Assembly: GCA_020831775.1 (NCBI GenBank)
Contig: JAFIFZ010000006.1
Location: forward strand, 1-61,018
Source: Phycisphaerales bacterium
GTDB lineage: Bacteria > Planctomycetota > Phycisphaerae > Phycisphaerales > UBA1924
Direction: 5' to 3'
DNA: 61,018 nt
Each line of letters begins with the position of its first letter. Position 1 is the stretch's first letter. Shown in pieces: positions 43,964-52,805 of this stretch. The notes beneath the pieces are model-generated. The model ran no database searches, had not been told where the DNA came from, and saw nothing but the letters and a program-made list of their open reading frames with translations. The translations under genes and the position numbers were made by a program.

Positions 43964-45379
43964 TCAGCCGCGCGGGCCGCGGATGCGCTTGGCCTTGCCG
44001 TCGTCCTGGCCACCGAGGAAGCCGGCGTAGTTGCGCATCATCAGGTTGGCCTCGACGCGCTGGAGGAAGTCCAGACTTACAGCCACCACAATGAGCAGAC
44101 CGGTCCCCCCGAGGAACTGCGCCACCCTGAAGTCGATGTTGAGACTCCGGTTGACGATCATCGGGAGCACGGCGATGACGGCCAGGGCCGCGGCGCCGAC
44201 GAAGGTGATGCGCTCCATGACCGTCTCGAGGTACTCGGCGGTTCTGGGGCCCGGGCGGAGGCCGGGGATGAACGAGCCGTGGTCGCGGAGCTGCTTGGAC
44301 ATCTCCTCCGGATTGAACTGGACGGTGATCCAGAAGTAGCTGAAGAAGTAGACGAGCACGATGTAGAACATCACATACATGAACTCGCCCATCTGGAAGT
44401 TGTCGCTCATCCATTGGGTGAGTATGGGCCAGAAGCCTCCGGCCCCGATGCGCTGCACATTCTCGTTGATCGCACTGAAGATCACCGAGGGGAAGAGCAT
44501 CAGGCTGGAGGCGAAGATGATGGGCATCACGCCGCCGTGGTTGACGCGGAGGGGGAGGTAGCTGCGCTGGCCGCCGACGACCTTGCGTCCGCGTGTGTGC
44601 TTGGCCTGCTGGACGGGGATGCGTCGCTGGGCGACGGTGATGAGGACCGCCCCGCCGCAGACGAGCACGAAGCCGCCCAGGAGGAGGATGAGGGACATGA
44701 AGTCGAGCTTGCCATCGACGCCGGGCTCGAAGTTGCCGATGACCCAGCCGATGGCGCCGGGCATCTCCGCGAGGATGCCGGCCATGATGATCATCGAGGC
44801 GCCGTTGCCGATGCCGAAGCGGTCGATCTGCTCACCGATCCACATGAGGAAGACGGTGCCGGCCGTCATGGCGGTGACACCCATGAGGTACCAGACGGTG
44901 TTGCCCCGCCACTGGGGCTCTACGAGACCGGCCTGGTTGATGTAGCTCAGCCACATGATCGCCTGGATCAGGCAGAGGCCGACGGTGAGGCGCCGGGTCC
45001 AATCCTGGATCTTGGCCTGGCCGGTCGGGCCCTCTTCGCGCAGCTTCTTGATCGTCTGCGAGACGCTGCCGACGAGCTGCATGATGATGGCGGCCGTGAT
45101 GTAGGGCATGATGCCCAAGCCGAAGATGGTGCTCTGGCCGAAGCTGCCCCCTGAGAACACAGCCACATAGGAAGCGACGCGCCCGAAGGCGGTCTCGCCT
45201 GCGTCCTGGAAGTGCTGGATGAGCAGCGCCTGGTCGACGCCCGGCAGGGGGATCCAGAAGCCGATGCGATAGACCGCGAGCATCGCGAGCGTAAAGAGGA
45301 TCTTGGTCCTCAGCTCGGGGACTTTGAAGACATTGACGACCGAGGCTAGGCCGAGGAAGTTCAGGACAGGCTGGAGCAT
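43964..45379 (-). CDS. secY: preprotein translocase subunit SecY
   Basis: Central channel of the Sec translocon. 471 residues with ten expected membrane segments. Typical motifs are GFWIPLPGVDQ, the plug region SGGSFGQSTIFGLGIMPYITAAIIMQL, RGNTVWYLMGV, HTRGRKVVGGQRSYLPLRVN and FNPEEMSKQLRDHGSFIPGLRPGPRTAEYL. The C-terminal tail is short and basic. It follows rplO by 139 bases and leads into map. Confidence 0.97.
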   Translation of the reverse strand: MLQPVLNFLGLASVVNVFKVPELRTKILFTLAMLAVYRIGFWIPLPGVDQALLIQHFQDAGETAFGRVASYVAVFSGGSFGQSTIFGLGIMPYITAAIIMQLVGSVSQTIKKLREEGPTGQAKIQDWTRRLTVGLCLIQAIMWLSYINQAGLVEPQWRGNTVWYLMGVTAMTAGTVFLMWIGEQIDRFGIGNGASMIIMAGILAEMPGAIGWVIGNFEPGVDGKLDFMSLILLLGGFVLVCGGAVLITVAQRRIPVQQAKHTRGRKVVGGQRSYLPLRVNHGGVMPIIFASSLMLFPSVIFSAINENVQRIGAGGFWPILTQWMSDNFQMGEFMYVMFYIVLVYFFSYFWITVQFNPEEMSKQLRDHGSFIPGLRPGPRTAEYLETVMERITFVGAAALAVIAVLPMIVNRSLNIDFRVAQFLGGTGLLIVVAVSLDFLQRVEANLMMRNYAGFLGGQDDGKAKRIRGPRG

Positions 45380-45518
45380 TCCGGCTCGCTCTTTGAGGGG
45401 TCCGGCGGGGTGTTCGGCCCGCCCGGGCGATTGAGCCCGAGCATAGGCCGCACGACCGGGCCCGGACCGTGCTGATCATCCGTGGCGATCGGGCATTCGG
45501 CGATAGACGCCGGTCCGA

Positions 45519-46139
45519 TTAGCCCTTCTTCTTGGGCGCTTCGCCCCGGGCGAAGGCGGCCTTGTTGGCCTCGCTCTGGCGGAGGCGCTTGAGCTTCTTC
45601 GTCAGGTTCTTGGGGGTGTGGTCGTCGCTGTTGCGGTCGACCCCGCGGACGCGGTCACGCCTGGTGCCCAGCTCGTTGACCTTGCCGCCCGCTTCGAGGA
45701 TCTTGGCGCGGGCGCCGGCGGTCACGCGGCTGACCTCGACATCGAGGGCGACGGTGAGCTTGGCGTCTTCCGCGTCGGCCTTGAGGTCGCCGAGGATCTT
45801 CACATCGCGGCTGGAATCGCGGACCAGGCCGGACTTGATCAGCGTCTCGTCGTCGACCCGGCCGCCCTTGGCGAAGTCGGGGTGCTTGACGATGTCGCCG
45901 AGGTTGACCGCCCAGAACAGCGTGCGGAACTGGACATTGGTGAACCCGAACTTGGGCATGCGCCGGAAGTAGGGCATCTGGCCGCCCTCGAAGGCGTAGC
46001 GGCGGCTGTTGCCTGTACGGCTGCCGGCGCCCTTGAAGCCTCGGGTCGAGGTCTTGCCCCGCCCTGAGCCGGGGCCACGCCCGACGCGCTTGCGCTTCTT
46101 GTTCTTACCGGCGATCTCGGTGATCTCGTGGATCATCAT
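45519..46139 (-). CDS. rplO: 50S ribosomal protein L15, extended
   Basis: Late-assembly protein of the 50S subunit. Core motifs are KRVGRGPGSGRGKTSTRGFKG, FEGGQMPYFRRMPKFGF and VTAGARAKILEAGG. 206 residues against the usual 145, because a charged tail (NSDDHTPKNLTKKLKRLRQ onward) of about 45 residues is added. Two ATGs are adjacent at 46139 and 46136; GAGGG lies upstream. rpmD (L30), usually between rpsE and rplO, is absent from the 77-base gap. Confidence 0.96.
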   Translation of the reverse strand: MMIHEITEIAGKNKKRKRVGRGPGSGRGKTSTRGFKGAGSRTGNSRRYAFEGGQMPYFRRMPKFGFTNVQFRTLFWAVNLGDIVKHPDFAKGGRVDDETLIKSGLVRDSSRDVKILGDLKADAEDAKLTVALDVEVSRVTAGARAKILEAGGKVNELGTRRDRVRGVDRNSDDHTPKNLTKKLKRLRQSEANKAAFARGEAPKKKG

Positions 46140-46216
46140 GGCCGAAGCCCTCTGGCCCTTGTGGGCCCGTTGTCCGTCGCCGCGTTCGCACGGGTGCTTC
46201 GCGGCGTCGGCGATGG

Positions 46217-46825
46217 TCAGTCGTTGCTCTCGTTCTTCTTGTTCTCGTCGTCGTCGGTCGCGGCGCCCTTGACGGAGCGGTCGCCGAACTTGGGCACGAA
46301 GCGTGCACCGCGTTCGACCTTCTCCTCGGTCTCGGTGGCGCCGAGGTCCTGGCCCCGCAGCTCCTCGATCTGCTCCTTGGTCTGGAGGCGTCCGAGCCCG
46401 TCGAAGACGGCCTTGACGACATTGATCGAGTTGGTCGAGCCGTAGCACTTGGTTAGGCAATCGCTGATGCCGGCGTGCTCGAGCATGGCTCGGACAGTGG
46501 TGCCGGCGACGACGCCCGTGCCCGGTGAGGCGGGGATCAGCCTGACCGACGAGGCGCCGAAACGGCCGGTGACCTCGTGGGGGATGGTCGAGCCGACCCT
46601 CGGCACCTTGCGGGTGTGGGCGCGGGCCTTCTTGGTGGCCTTCTCGATCGCGCTGGGCACCTCGTTCGACTTGGCGTAGCCGAAGCCGATCGTCCCGTTG
46701 TGATCGCCGACGATCACGAGGGAGCCGAAGCTGAACCGTCGCCCGCCCTTGACGGTGGCGGCGGTTCGATAGACCCCGATCGTGTGGGAGTCCATCTGGT
46801 TTCGTTCTTCCATCACCTCACGCAT
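46217..46825 (-). CDS. rpsE: 30S ribosomal protein S5
   Basis: Small-subunit protein at the mRNA entry site. 202 residues with YRTAATVKGGRRFSFGSLVIVG, FGYAKSNEVPSAIEKA and SVRLIPASPGTGVVAG. About 50 residues after the core (EELRGQDLGATETEEK onward) are rich in Glu, Asp, Lys and Asn. The start is probably ATG 46825; ATG 46813 with GAGGTG close upstream is possible. It lies 37 bases after rplR. Confidence 0.96.
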   Translation of the reverse strand: MREVMEERNQMDSHTIGVYRTAATVKGGRRFSFGSLVIVGDHNGTIGFGYAKSNEVPSAIEKATKKARAHTRKVPRVGSTIPHEVTGRFGASSVRLIPASPGTGVVAGTTVRAMLEHAGISDCLTKCYGSTNSINVVKAVFDGLGRLQTKEQIEELRGQDLGATETEEKVERGARFVPKFGDRSVKGAATDDDENKKNESND

Positions 46826-46862
46826 GTCGCTCTCGCTCGGGTCGCGCGCCGACCCAGTTGGT

Positions 46863-47225
46863 TCAGAATTCGAGTCCGGCCTTCCGCGCCGCGTCCGCAA
46901 GGGCGCGCACGCGTCCGTGGTACCTGAAGCCCCCCCGGTCGAAAACGACCTGGGTCACGCCGGCGGCGCGGGCCTTCTCTGCGATCTTCATCCCGACCGC
47001 CGCCGCGGCGTCGGTGTTGCCTGTGCTGTCCAGGCGGGTGTCCTTGTCGCGCGTCGAGGCCGAGACCAGCGTCTTGCCCTCCAGATCATCGACGACCTGG
47101 ACATAGATGTGGTTCAGCGACCTGTACACGCACAGGCGCGGACGCGAGGGCGTGCCGATCACGCGCTTGCGGATGCCGACGCGTCGCCGGCCCCTGCGCT
47201 TGTCCTTGAGTTTCTGACGGTTCAT
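46863..47225 (-). CDS. rplR: 50S ribosomal protein L18
   Basis: Binds 5S rRNA with L5. 120 residues, normal length: the basic N-terminus [38 protein letters not shown] and the C-terminal [21 protein letters not shown] with the family signature. It lies 52 bases after rplF in the usual spc order. Confidence 0.97.
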   Translation of the reverse strand: MNRQKLKDKRRGRRRVGIRKRVIGTPSRPRLCVYRSLNHIYVQVVDDLEGKTLVSASTRDKDTRLDSTGNTDAAAAVGMKIAEKARAAGVTQVVFDRGGFRYHGRVRALADAARKAGLEF

Positions 47226-47277
47226 CGCTTGCGTCCTTCAGCGGGGAGGCTCTCGCCGCCCCGTGGCGCGCCCGGCA

Positions 47278-47829
47278 TCAGCTGCCGAACTGCTTGCCCT
47301 GCTTCTTCTTGATCACTTCGCCGCTGTACTTGATGCCCTTGCCGTTGTAGGGCTCGGGCTTGCGCTTGGAGCGGACGATGGCGCAGAACTGCCCCACCGC
47401 CTGCTTGTCGGAGCCCTCGACCTTGACGATCTGCTTCTCGACCGAGACATTCACGCCCTGGGGCACATCGACCTCAACCGGGTTGGCGTACCCGAGCTTG
47501 AGGACCAGCTTCTGGCCCTGCAGTTGGGCGCCCCAGCCGACGCCGACGATCTCGAGCGTCTTGGTGAAGCCGGTCGAAGCGCCCTCCATCATGTTGGCGA
47601 TGAGCGCCCAGGCGGTGCCCCACATCGCGCGGTTAGCGGGGACGGCCATGTCCTTCTCGTCGACCGAGACATTGACCGTCTTCTCGTCCTCGGACCAACT
47701 CAGACGCACGACCTCGGGGAAGGTCTGCGTCAGCTTACCCTTTGGGCCCTCGACCTCGACGGTCTGCCCGTTGATCGAGACCTTGACCCCCTTGGGGGCG
47801 GTGATCGGTTTTTTGCCTAGACGCGACAT
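47278..47829 (-). CDS. rplF: 50S ribosomal protein L6
   Basis: Binds the base of the GTPase centre. 183 residues, normal length: MSRLGKKPITAPKGVKVSI, VEGPKGKLTQTFP and the C-terminal half with VGVGWGAQLQGQKLVLKLGY, then EPYNGKGIKYSGEVIKKKQGK. It lies 85 bases after rpsH. Confidence 0.97.
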   Translation of the reverse strand: MSRLGKKPITAPKGVKVSINGQTVEVEGPKGKLTQTFPEVVRLSWSEDEKTVNVSVDEKDMAVPANRAMWGTAWALIANMMEGASTGFTKTLEIVGVGWGAQLQGQKLVLKLGYANPVEVDVPQGVNVSVEKQIVKVEGSDKQAVGQFCAIVRSKRKPEPYNGKGIKYSGEVIKKKQGKQFGS

Positions 47830-47914
47830 GGTTCTTTCCGCCTCGTTTCCTGCTTAACGGCCCTGCGAGGCCTTTCAGCCCAAGGATCCGACGCCCTTCT
47901 GTTCAGCCCTGCCG

Positions 47915-48313
47915 TCACGCGACGACGCAGAGCACCTCTCCGCCAACCCGCGCCTCGCGACACTTGCGGTCGCTGAGCACGCCGCGGCTGGTCGAGACCA
48001 CCGCGATGCCCAGACCCTGGAGCGGGCGGGGCAGCTCGTCGACCTTCTGGTAGACGCGCCGGCCCGGCTTGCTCACGCGGTCGATGCGGTTGAGCACGCG
48101 CTCGCCTCGGGGGCCGTACCGGAGGGTGATCCGGATGATGCCCTGGCGTCCGTCCTCGATGACATCGAAGGCGTTGATGTAGCCTTCGTTCACGAGAACA
48201 TCTGCGATGCCGCGGTTGACCTTGCTGTTGAGCACGGTCACCGCCTTCTCTCTGTTCCGGCCGGCGTTGCGGATCCGGGTCAGCATGTCCGCGATCGGGT
48301 CGCTCAGTGCCAT
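47915..48313 (-). CDS. rpsH: 30S ribosomal protein S8
   Basis: Central-domain assembly protein; in E. coli it represses the spc operon. 132 residues, normal length: DPIADMLTRIRNAGRNREKAV, VLVNEGYINAFDVIED and the C-terminal VVSTSRGVLSDRKCREARVGGEVLCVVA. An 89-base gap separates it from rpsN. Confidence 0.97.
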   Translation of the reverse strand: MALSDPIADMLTRIRNAGRNREKAVTVLNSKVNRGIADVLVNEGYINAFDVIEDGRQGIIRITLRYGPRGERVLNRIDRVSKPGRRVYQKVDELPRPLQGLGIAVVSTSRGVLSDRKCREARVGGEVLCVVA

Positions 48314-48402
48314 CGTTCGTCCATTCCTCTTGCTGGGACGCTCAGGGTCCCTGGCCCGTGTCCCTTACGCGGGACGGGGCTCGCCACCTTCGGCCACGGG
48401 TC

Positions 48403-48588
48403 TCACCAGCTCGACTTGCGCATGCCCGGGATCTTGCCCTCAAGGGCGAGCTTGCGGAGCATGATCCTGCTGATGCGGAACTTGCGGTAGTACCCGCGCG
48501 CCCGCCCGGTCAGCTCGCACCTGCGGACGACCCGCGAGGAGTATTTCGGCTTGCGGTTGCTCTTTGCGACCTGCGCCTTGGTGGCCAT
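48403..48588 (-). CDS. rpsN: 30S ribosomal protein S14, short form without zinc ligands
   Basis: 61 residues, the length of zinc-binding (type Z) S14, ending in the typical [10 protein letters not shown] with [16 protein letters not shown] before it. Type Z S14 normally has two CxxC pairs; here only one Cys remains (RRCELTGR) and the second pair reads SRIM. The site is therefore lost, although the protein has not gained the extra N-terminal length of the usual zinc-free form. Genomic position between rplE and rpsH is standard. Confidence 0.95.
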   Translation of the reverse strand: MATKAQVAKSNRKPKYSSRVVRRCELTGRARGYYRKFRISRIMLRKLALEGKIPGMRKSSW

Positions 48589-48648
48589 ATGCGTTCTTCT
48601 TTCCGTCCTAAATCAGGGCTCGCCAGAGCCCGGCTTTGCTCTAAAAAA

Positions 48649-49278
48649 TCAGTTCTCGCCGACCTTCGCGAAGGGCATGCCCAGCTTCTCGAGAACGAAC
48701 TCGCTCTTCTTGCGGTCGCTGTTCTTGAAGGTGAGGTTGATGTTCATCCCGTGGGTGAAGTTGGCGTCGGCCATGTTGATCTCGGGGAACACGCCCTGCT
48801 CGGTCAGGCCGAAGGAGTAATTGCCCTGGCGGTCGAAGCCCTCTCGCTTCAGACCCCGGAAGTCCTTGATGCGGGGCGTGGCCAGGTGGATCAACCGGTC
48901 GAGGAAGTGCCACATCCGGTCGCGCCGCAGCGTCACGATCGCCGAGGTCGGGTACCCCTCGCGGACCTTGAAGTTCGAGACGGACTTCTTGGCCTTGACG
49001 ACCACCGGCTTCTGGCCGGAGATCACCGTGAGGGTCTCGAGCACGGTGTTCTGCACATTCGGCGGCAGCTTGGTCCCGTCGAGATGGCGCCCCATGTTGA
49101 CATTGAGCGTGATCTTCTCGAGATTGGGCAGGGCCATCGGGTTGTCGATCCCGAACTCCTTGGCGACCTCCTGAGCGACTTCGGACTTGAAACGCTCGCG
49201 GAGGCTGGAGGGACCCATCGCGGGCCCATCGACAGCGCCCTTCTTGCCGCCCTTCTTGGATTTCTTCTCTTCGGCCAT
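48649..49278 (-). CDS. rplE: 50S ribosomal protein L5
   Basis: Binds 5S rRNA and bridges to S13. 209 residues: an N-terminal Lys/Gly-rich extension of about 25 residues precedes the core, followed by ALPNLEKITLNVNMG, VVVKAKKSVSNFKVREG, VTLRRDRMWHFLDRLIH and NYSFGLTEQGVFPEI. It lies 33 bases after rplX. Confidence 0.97.
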   Translation of the reverse strand: MAEEKKSKKGGKKGAVDGPAMGPSSLRERFKSEVAQEVAKEFGIDNPMALPNLEKITLNVNMGRHLDGTKLPPNVQNTVLETLTVISGQKPVVVKAKKSVSNFKVREGYPTSAIVTLRRDRMWHFLDRLIHLATPRIKDFRGLKREGFDRQGNYSFGLTEQGVFPEINMADANFTHGMNINLTFKNSDRKKSEFVLEKLGMPFAKVGEN

Positions 49279-49311
49279 TGTCGTTCATCCTGCCGGGTGC
49301 GTCCCCGGGGT

Positions 49312-49650
49312 TCAGCTCTTCTTCTTGGGCCCGCGGACTTTGGAGAGGACCTCTCCGCTCCTGGCGGCGATCCGATCCTTGCTGCCGTCCTGGTTGACGC
49401 GGAAGCGGACGCGTGTGGCGCGACCGTCTGCGACCGGGCTGACATTGGAGATGTGGACCGGGCCTTCTTTGGTGATCACGGCGCCCTGGGGGTTCAGCCG
49501 CGTCGGCTTGACATGCTTGGTCCGGAGGTTGACGCCCTTGATCAGGACGCGGTCACGGTCGGTGTCGACGAACATGATCTCGCCCGTGCGTCCCTTGTGG
49601 TCGCCGGCGGTGATGATCACGGTGTCGCCCTTTTTCACATGGCGGGGCAT
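49312..49650 (-). CDS. rplX: 50S ribosomal protein L24
   Basis: Early 50S assembly initiator. 112 residues with the KOW motif KKGDTVIITAGDHKGRTGEI, GVNLRTKHVKPTRLNPQGAV and the Lys-rich end GPKKKS. The start is one base after the rplN stop, so the two are likely coupled. Confidence 0.97.
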   Translation of the reverse strand: MPRHVKKGDTVIITAGDHKGRTGEIMFVDTDRDRVLIKGVNLRTKHVKPTRLNPQGAVITKEGPVHISNVSPVADGRATRVRFRVNQDGSKDRIAARSGEVLSKVRGPKKKS

Positions 49651-49651
49651 C

Positions 49652-50038
49652 TCACACCACCTCCTGCGCGAGCGAGACGATCTTCATGTACGACCGGTCG
49701 CGGAGCTCGCGGGCGACCGGGCCGAAGATGCGCGTACCGCGGGGGTTGCCGTCGGGGTTGATCAGCACTACCGCGTTCGTGTCGAACGCGACATACGAGC
49801 CGTCCTTGCGGCGGGTCTGCTTCCTGGTGCGGACCACTACCGCCTTGGACATGTCGCCCGGCTTGACATCCGCGCCGGGCAGCGCCTTCTTCACCGAGAT
49901 CAGCACGCGGTCGCCGACGCCAGCGGTGCGGCGAGTAAAGCCGCCCCGGCGCGTCGACCCGCCGTACACACGGATGACATAGGCGATTTTCGCGCCGGAG
50001 TTATCCGCGACCTCGCATCTTGATTCCTGCTGCAGCAT
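49652..50038 (-). CDS. rplN: 50S ribosomal protein L14
   Basis: Intersubunit-bridge protein of the 50S subunit. 128 residues: [56 protein letters not shown] and [23 protein letters not shown] start at ATG 50038 because the family begins with MLQQ or MIQ; the longer frame overlaps rpsQ. Confidence 0.97.
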   Translation of the reverse strand: MLQQESRCEVADNSGAKIAYVIRVYGGSTRRGGFTRRTAGVGDRVLISVKKALPGADVKPGDMSKAVVVRTRKQTRRKDGSYVAFDTNAVVLINPDGNPRGTRIFGPVARELRDRSYMKIVSLAQEVV

Positions 50039-50063
50039 CGCTGGGTCCTGTTCCGCTTGCGCC

Positions 50064-50354
50064 TCAGACGGTCTCGGATCGCTTCTCGACGACCTTGACC
50101 AGACGCCACGACTTGGTCTTGCTGATCGGGCGGCACTGGGCGACCTCGACCACATCGCCGTTGCGCGACTCGTTCGCCTCGTCGTGCACATGCAGGACGG
50201 TCCGGCGCTTGACATACTTGCCGTACTTCGTGTGCTTGGCGAGGTAGCTGATCACGACCTTGCGCGTCTTGTCGCGCGAGTCGGTCTCGACCACCCCGAC
50301 CCTTGTGCCTTTGGGCTTGGGGCCGCCCGTTGCCGTGGTGCTGTCTTCTGCCAT
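50064..50354 (-). CDS. rpsQ: 30S ribosomal protein S17
   Basis: Primary 16S rRNA binder. 96 residues: [37 protein letters not shown] and [21 protein letters not shown]. About 15 extra residues lie at the N-terminus. ATG 50354 has AGAGG upstream, which rules out the longer frame. Confidence 0.97.
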   Translation of the reverse strand: MAEDSTTATGGPKPKGTRVGVVETDSRDKTRKVVISYLAKHTKYGKYVKRRTVLHVHDEANESRNGDVVEVAQCRPISKTKSWRLVKVVEKRSETV

Positions 50355-50445
50355 CTGCGACCTCTTCTGAAAGGGTCCCGCCCGCTCCGGAGCGAGCCCT
50401 TGTCGATCCACTACGCCCTAAAAGCCCTGAACACCGGGGCCACGA

Positions 50446-50649
50446 TCACCCGGCCGCCGACGCCCGACGCCTGGCGTTCTGCTCGGTGAGCAGACGCGCG
50501 ACATCGTTCCTGAGCGAACGGAAGCGGGAGTTGTCCGCCACCTTCTCTGTAGCCGCCGACTGACGCAGGTCGAACAGCTTTTCCCGCAACCTCTTGAGCT
50601 CGACCTCGATCTCTTCGCTGTCGAGCTTTCTGACTTCATCGCCGGTCAT
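50446..50649 (-). CDS. rpmC: 50S ribosomal protein L29
   Basis: Exit-tunnel protein and part of the docking site for the signal recognition particle and trigger factor. 67 residues, two helices: EVRKLDSEEIEVELKRLREK and LFDLRQSAATEKVADNSRFR, ending in NDVARLLTEQNARR. It lies between rplP and rpsQ as expected. Confidence 0.95.
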   Translation of the reverse strand: MTGDEVRKLDSEEIEVELKRLREKLFDLRQSAATEKVADNSRFRSLRNDVARLLTEQNARRRASAAG

Positions 50650-50676
50650 ATCAATCGCTCCTGGCCGCCCGGCCCG

Positions 50677-51108
50677 TCACACCGACATCCGGCGCGAGAC
50701 GAACCGGCACCGCACCGGCATCTTCATCGCCACGCGGGCCATCGCCTCGCGGGCCCGCACTTCCGAAACGCCGGCGAGCTCGAAGAGCATGGTGCCGGCC
50801 TTCACCCTCGCCGCCCAGTAGTCCACATCCGCCTTGCCCTTGCCCATTCGGGTTTCCAGGGGCTTCTTGGAGACGGGCTTGTCGGGGAAGACGCGGATGA
50901 AAAGCTTGCCCTCACGCTTGAGGAAGTGCTGGCAGGCGATGCGTCCTGCCTCGATGCAGTTGCTCTTGAGCCAGCAGGACTCAAGGGACTGCAGCCCGTA
51001 CTCGCCGTAGGCCACATAGTTGCCGCGCGTCGCGTTGCGGTTGACGCGGCTGGTGCGGCGCATCTCCTTGCGGAACTTCACTCGCTTGGGGATTTTGTAC
51101 GGAGGCAT
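50677..51108 (-). CDS. rplP: 50S ribosomal protein L16
   Basis: Helps position the A-site tRNA. 143 residues: PKRVKFRKEMRRTSRVNRNA, YGLQSLESCWLKSNCIEAGR, REGKLFIRVFPDKPVSKKPLE and RMGKGKADVDYWAARVKAG. Length is normal. It lies 57 bases after rpsC. Confidence 0.97.
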   Translation of the reverse strand: MPPYKIPKRVKFRKEMRRTSRVNRNATRGNYVAYGEYGLQSLESCWLKSNCIEAGRIACQHFLKREGKLFIRVFPDKPVSKKPLETRMGKGKADVDYWAARVKAGTMLFELAGVSEVRAREAMARVAMKMPVRCRFVSRRMSV

Positions 51109-51165
51109 CGGTCAGTCCTTGGCAAATCTCTGTCTGGCTCGTCGTTCCGTGTGTTCCGTTCCGGC

Positions 51166-51864
51166 TCAGCGCCGGCCTCTGGCCCGCATCCGCCGCCCGG
51201 GGGCCGCGGTGTCTTCTTCTTCCTGCTGGCTGTAGAAGCCGCGGTACACCCACGCCTTCACGCCGATCACGCCGTAGGTCGTCACCGACTCGGCAAACCC
51301 GTACTCCACCCTCGCCTGCAGGGTCGAAAGGGGGAGCGCCCCGTGGCGAACCTCCAGGCGCCGGCTCATGTCGGCCCCGCCCAGGCGACCGGCGATGCCG
51401 ATCTTCACGCCCTTGGCGCCCGCCTGCATCGCGGCCTCGGCCCGCATCTTCAGGGCCCGGCGGAAGCTCGAACGCCGCTTGAGCTGCTCGGCCACCGCCT
51501 CGGCGATGAGCTGCGGGTCGATGTCGGGGTTCTTGATCTCGACGATCGAGATCGCGACCTTGCGAGCCGTCATGAACTGCAGCTCCTGCTGCATCCGGTC
51601 CACCTCGGCGCCCTTGGGGCCGATGACCAGGCCCGGACGCGCGGTCCGGATGATGATCTTCAGCTCCTCGCGGGTGCGCTCGATGTGGATGTCGGCGACC
51701 GCGGCGTTTGGCGGCGTCCGGTTCAGACGCTTGTCGAGGAACCGGCGGATCTTTTCGTCTTCGATCAGGAGCTCGCCGTAGAGCGCCTTGGGCGCGTACC
51801 AGCGGCTCCTGTGGGCCTCGGTGATGCCGAGGCGGAGCCCGAACGGGTGCGTCTTCTGGCCCAT
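51166..51864 (-). CDS. rpsC: 30S ribosomal protein S3
   Basis: mRNA-entry helicase protein of the 30S head. 232 residues: MGQKTHPFGLRLGITEAHRS, the KH domain with VLIGPKG-type loop (PGLVIGPKGAEVDRM), FRRALKMRAEAAMQAGAKGV and GRLGGADMSRRLEVRHGALPL. The ATG overlaps the rplV stop by one base (TAATG), indicating coupling. Confidence 0.97.
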   Translation of the reverse strand: MGQKTHPFGLRLGITEAHRSRWYAPKALYGELLIEDEKIRRFLDKRLNRTPPNAAVADIHIERTREELKIIIRTARPGLVIGPKGAEVDRMQQELQFMTARKVAISIVEIKNPDIDPQLIAEAVAEQLKRRSSFRRALKMRAEAAMQAGAKGVKIGIAGRLGGADMSRRLEVRHGALPLSTLQARVEYGFAESVTTYGVIGVKAWVYRGFYSQQEEEDTAAPGRRMRARGRR

Positions 51865-52412
51865 TAAGCCCTCTCCTCCAGCCCGATGGTGATGTGGCTG
51901 GTCTGCTTCAGAATCGGATGCGCCCGCCCGCGGTCCTTGGGGCGGAACCGCTTGATCTGCGGCCCCTCCTCCACATGGACCTCGGCGATGACGAGACGCG
52001 CGGGATCGTTGGCCTCGAACTCCTCCGCCTCGGCGAAGGCGGCAGCGAGGCACTTCTGCACATTGACCGAGGCACGCTTCGGGCTGAACCGAAGGATCTG
52101 CTCGGCCTGGTCGAACCGCTTGCCGCGGATCATGTCCGCGACCAGACGCGCCTTTTGGGTGCTGCCACGGTGGTAGCGCACCTCGCTGACGAAGCGGGCG
52201 ATGTCCTTGACCTGGACGCCCAGCACGCCGGCCATGCGGGCGAGGTCGGCCGCCTTGCAGCGGGGGTGGTCGCGCCCGGCCATCCAGTTGCGGACGGCCT
52301 TCTCGGCCTGCTTGCCGGTCAGACCCGTCCGCTCGACGGCGGCGGCGAGCTCTTCGACGCCGACACCGGCGCTCTGGGCCGCCTGCTTGAGTTTTTGGCT
52401 GTTCAGTCTCAC
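51864..52412 (-). CDS. rplV: 50S ribosomal protein L22 with N-terminal helix-turn-helix-like domain
   Basis: The L22 core starts near residue 74 (VSEVRYHRGSTQKARLVADM) and ends with the tunnel hairpin and PILKQTSHITIGLEE. It lines the exit tunnel. Residues 1-72 are not part of normal L22 (about 110 residues). They read like a Cro/Xre helix-turn-helix: SQKLKQAAQSAGVGVEELAAA, the recognition-helix region KQAEKAVRNWMAGRDHP, then AADLARMAGVLGVQVKDIARF. The extension is in frame with no stop, and ATG 52412 is the only suitable start before the rpsS stop. Whether it binds DNA or RNA is unknown. Confidence 0.95.
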   Translation of the reverse strand: MRLNSQKLKQAAQSAGVGVEELAAAVERTGLTGKQAEKAVRNWMAGRDHPRCKAADLARMAGVLGVQVKDIARFVSEVRYHRGSTQKARLVADMIRGKRFDQAEQILRFSPKRASVNVQKCLAAAFAEAEEFEANDPARLVIAEVHVEEGPQIKRFRPKDRGRAHPILKQTSHITIGLEERA

Positions 52413-52499
52413 GCCTGTTCACCCAATCTGCCCGGCGTCTGCCGGGGCGGTTCATTCCGAACCAGTTACCGTCTCAAATCCGGTCACCAGCTCAGGGCC

Positions 52500-52784
52500 T
52501 CAGCGCCCGGACCTGATGCCTTCCTTCTTGTTCGTGTGCCCGCGGAAGGTCCGCGTCGGTGCGAACTCCCCGAGCTTGTGCCCGACCATGTCCTCGGTGA
52601 CAAAGAGCTCCTGGAAGCTGCGCCCGTTGTGGATCTGGAAAGTCACACCCACGAACTCGGGCACGATCGTGCAGGAACGAGCCCAGGTCTTGATCGGCGT
52701 TCTGGCGCCGCTCTCGGCCTGACGCTGCACCTTGAAGTACAGCTTCTCGTCGACATACGGGCCCTTCTTTGCACTGCGACTCAT
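52500..52784 (-). CDS. rpsS: 30S ribosomal protein S19
   Basis: 30S head protein. 94 residues: [41 protein letters not shown] and the C-terminal [20 protein letters not shown]. Length is normal. It lies between rplB and rplV. Confidence 0.97.
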   Translation of the reverse strand: MSRSAKKGPYVDEKLYFKVQRQAESGARTPIKTWARSCTIVPEFVGVTFQIHNGRSFQELFVTEDMVGHKLGEFAPTRTFRGHTNKKEGIRSGR

Positions 52785-52805
52785 CGCTCGGTCTCCATCT
52801 GCCCC

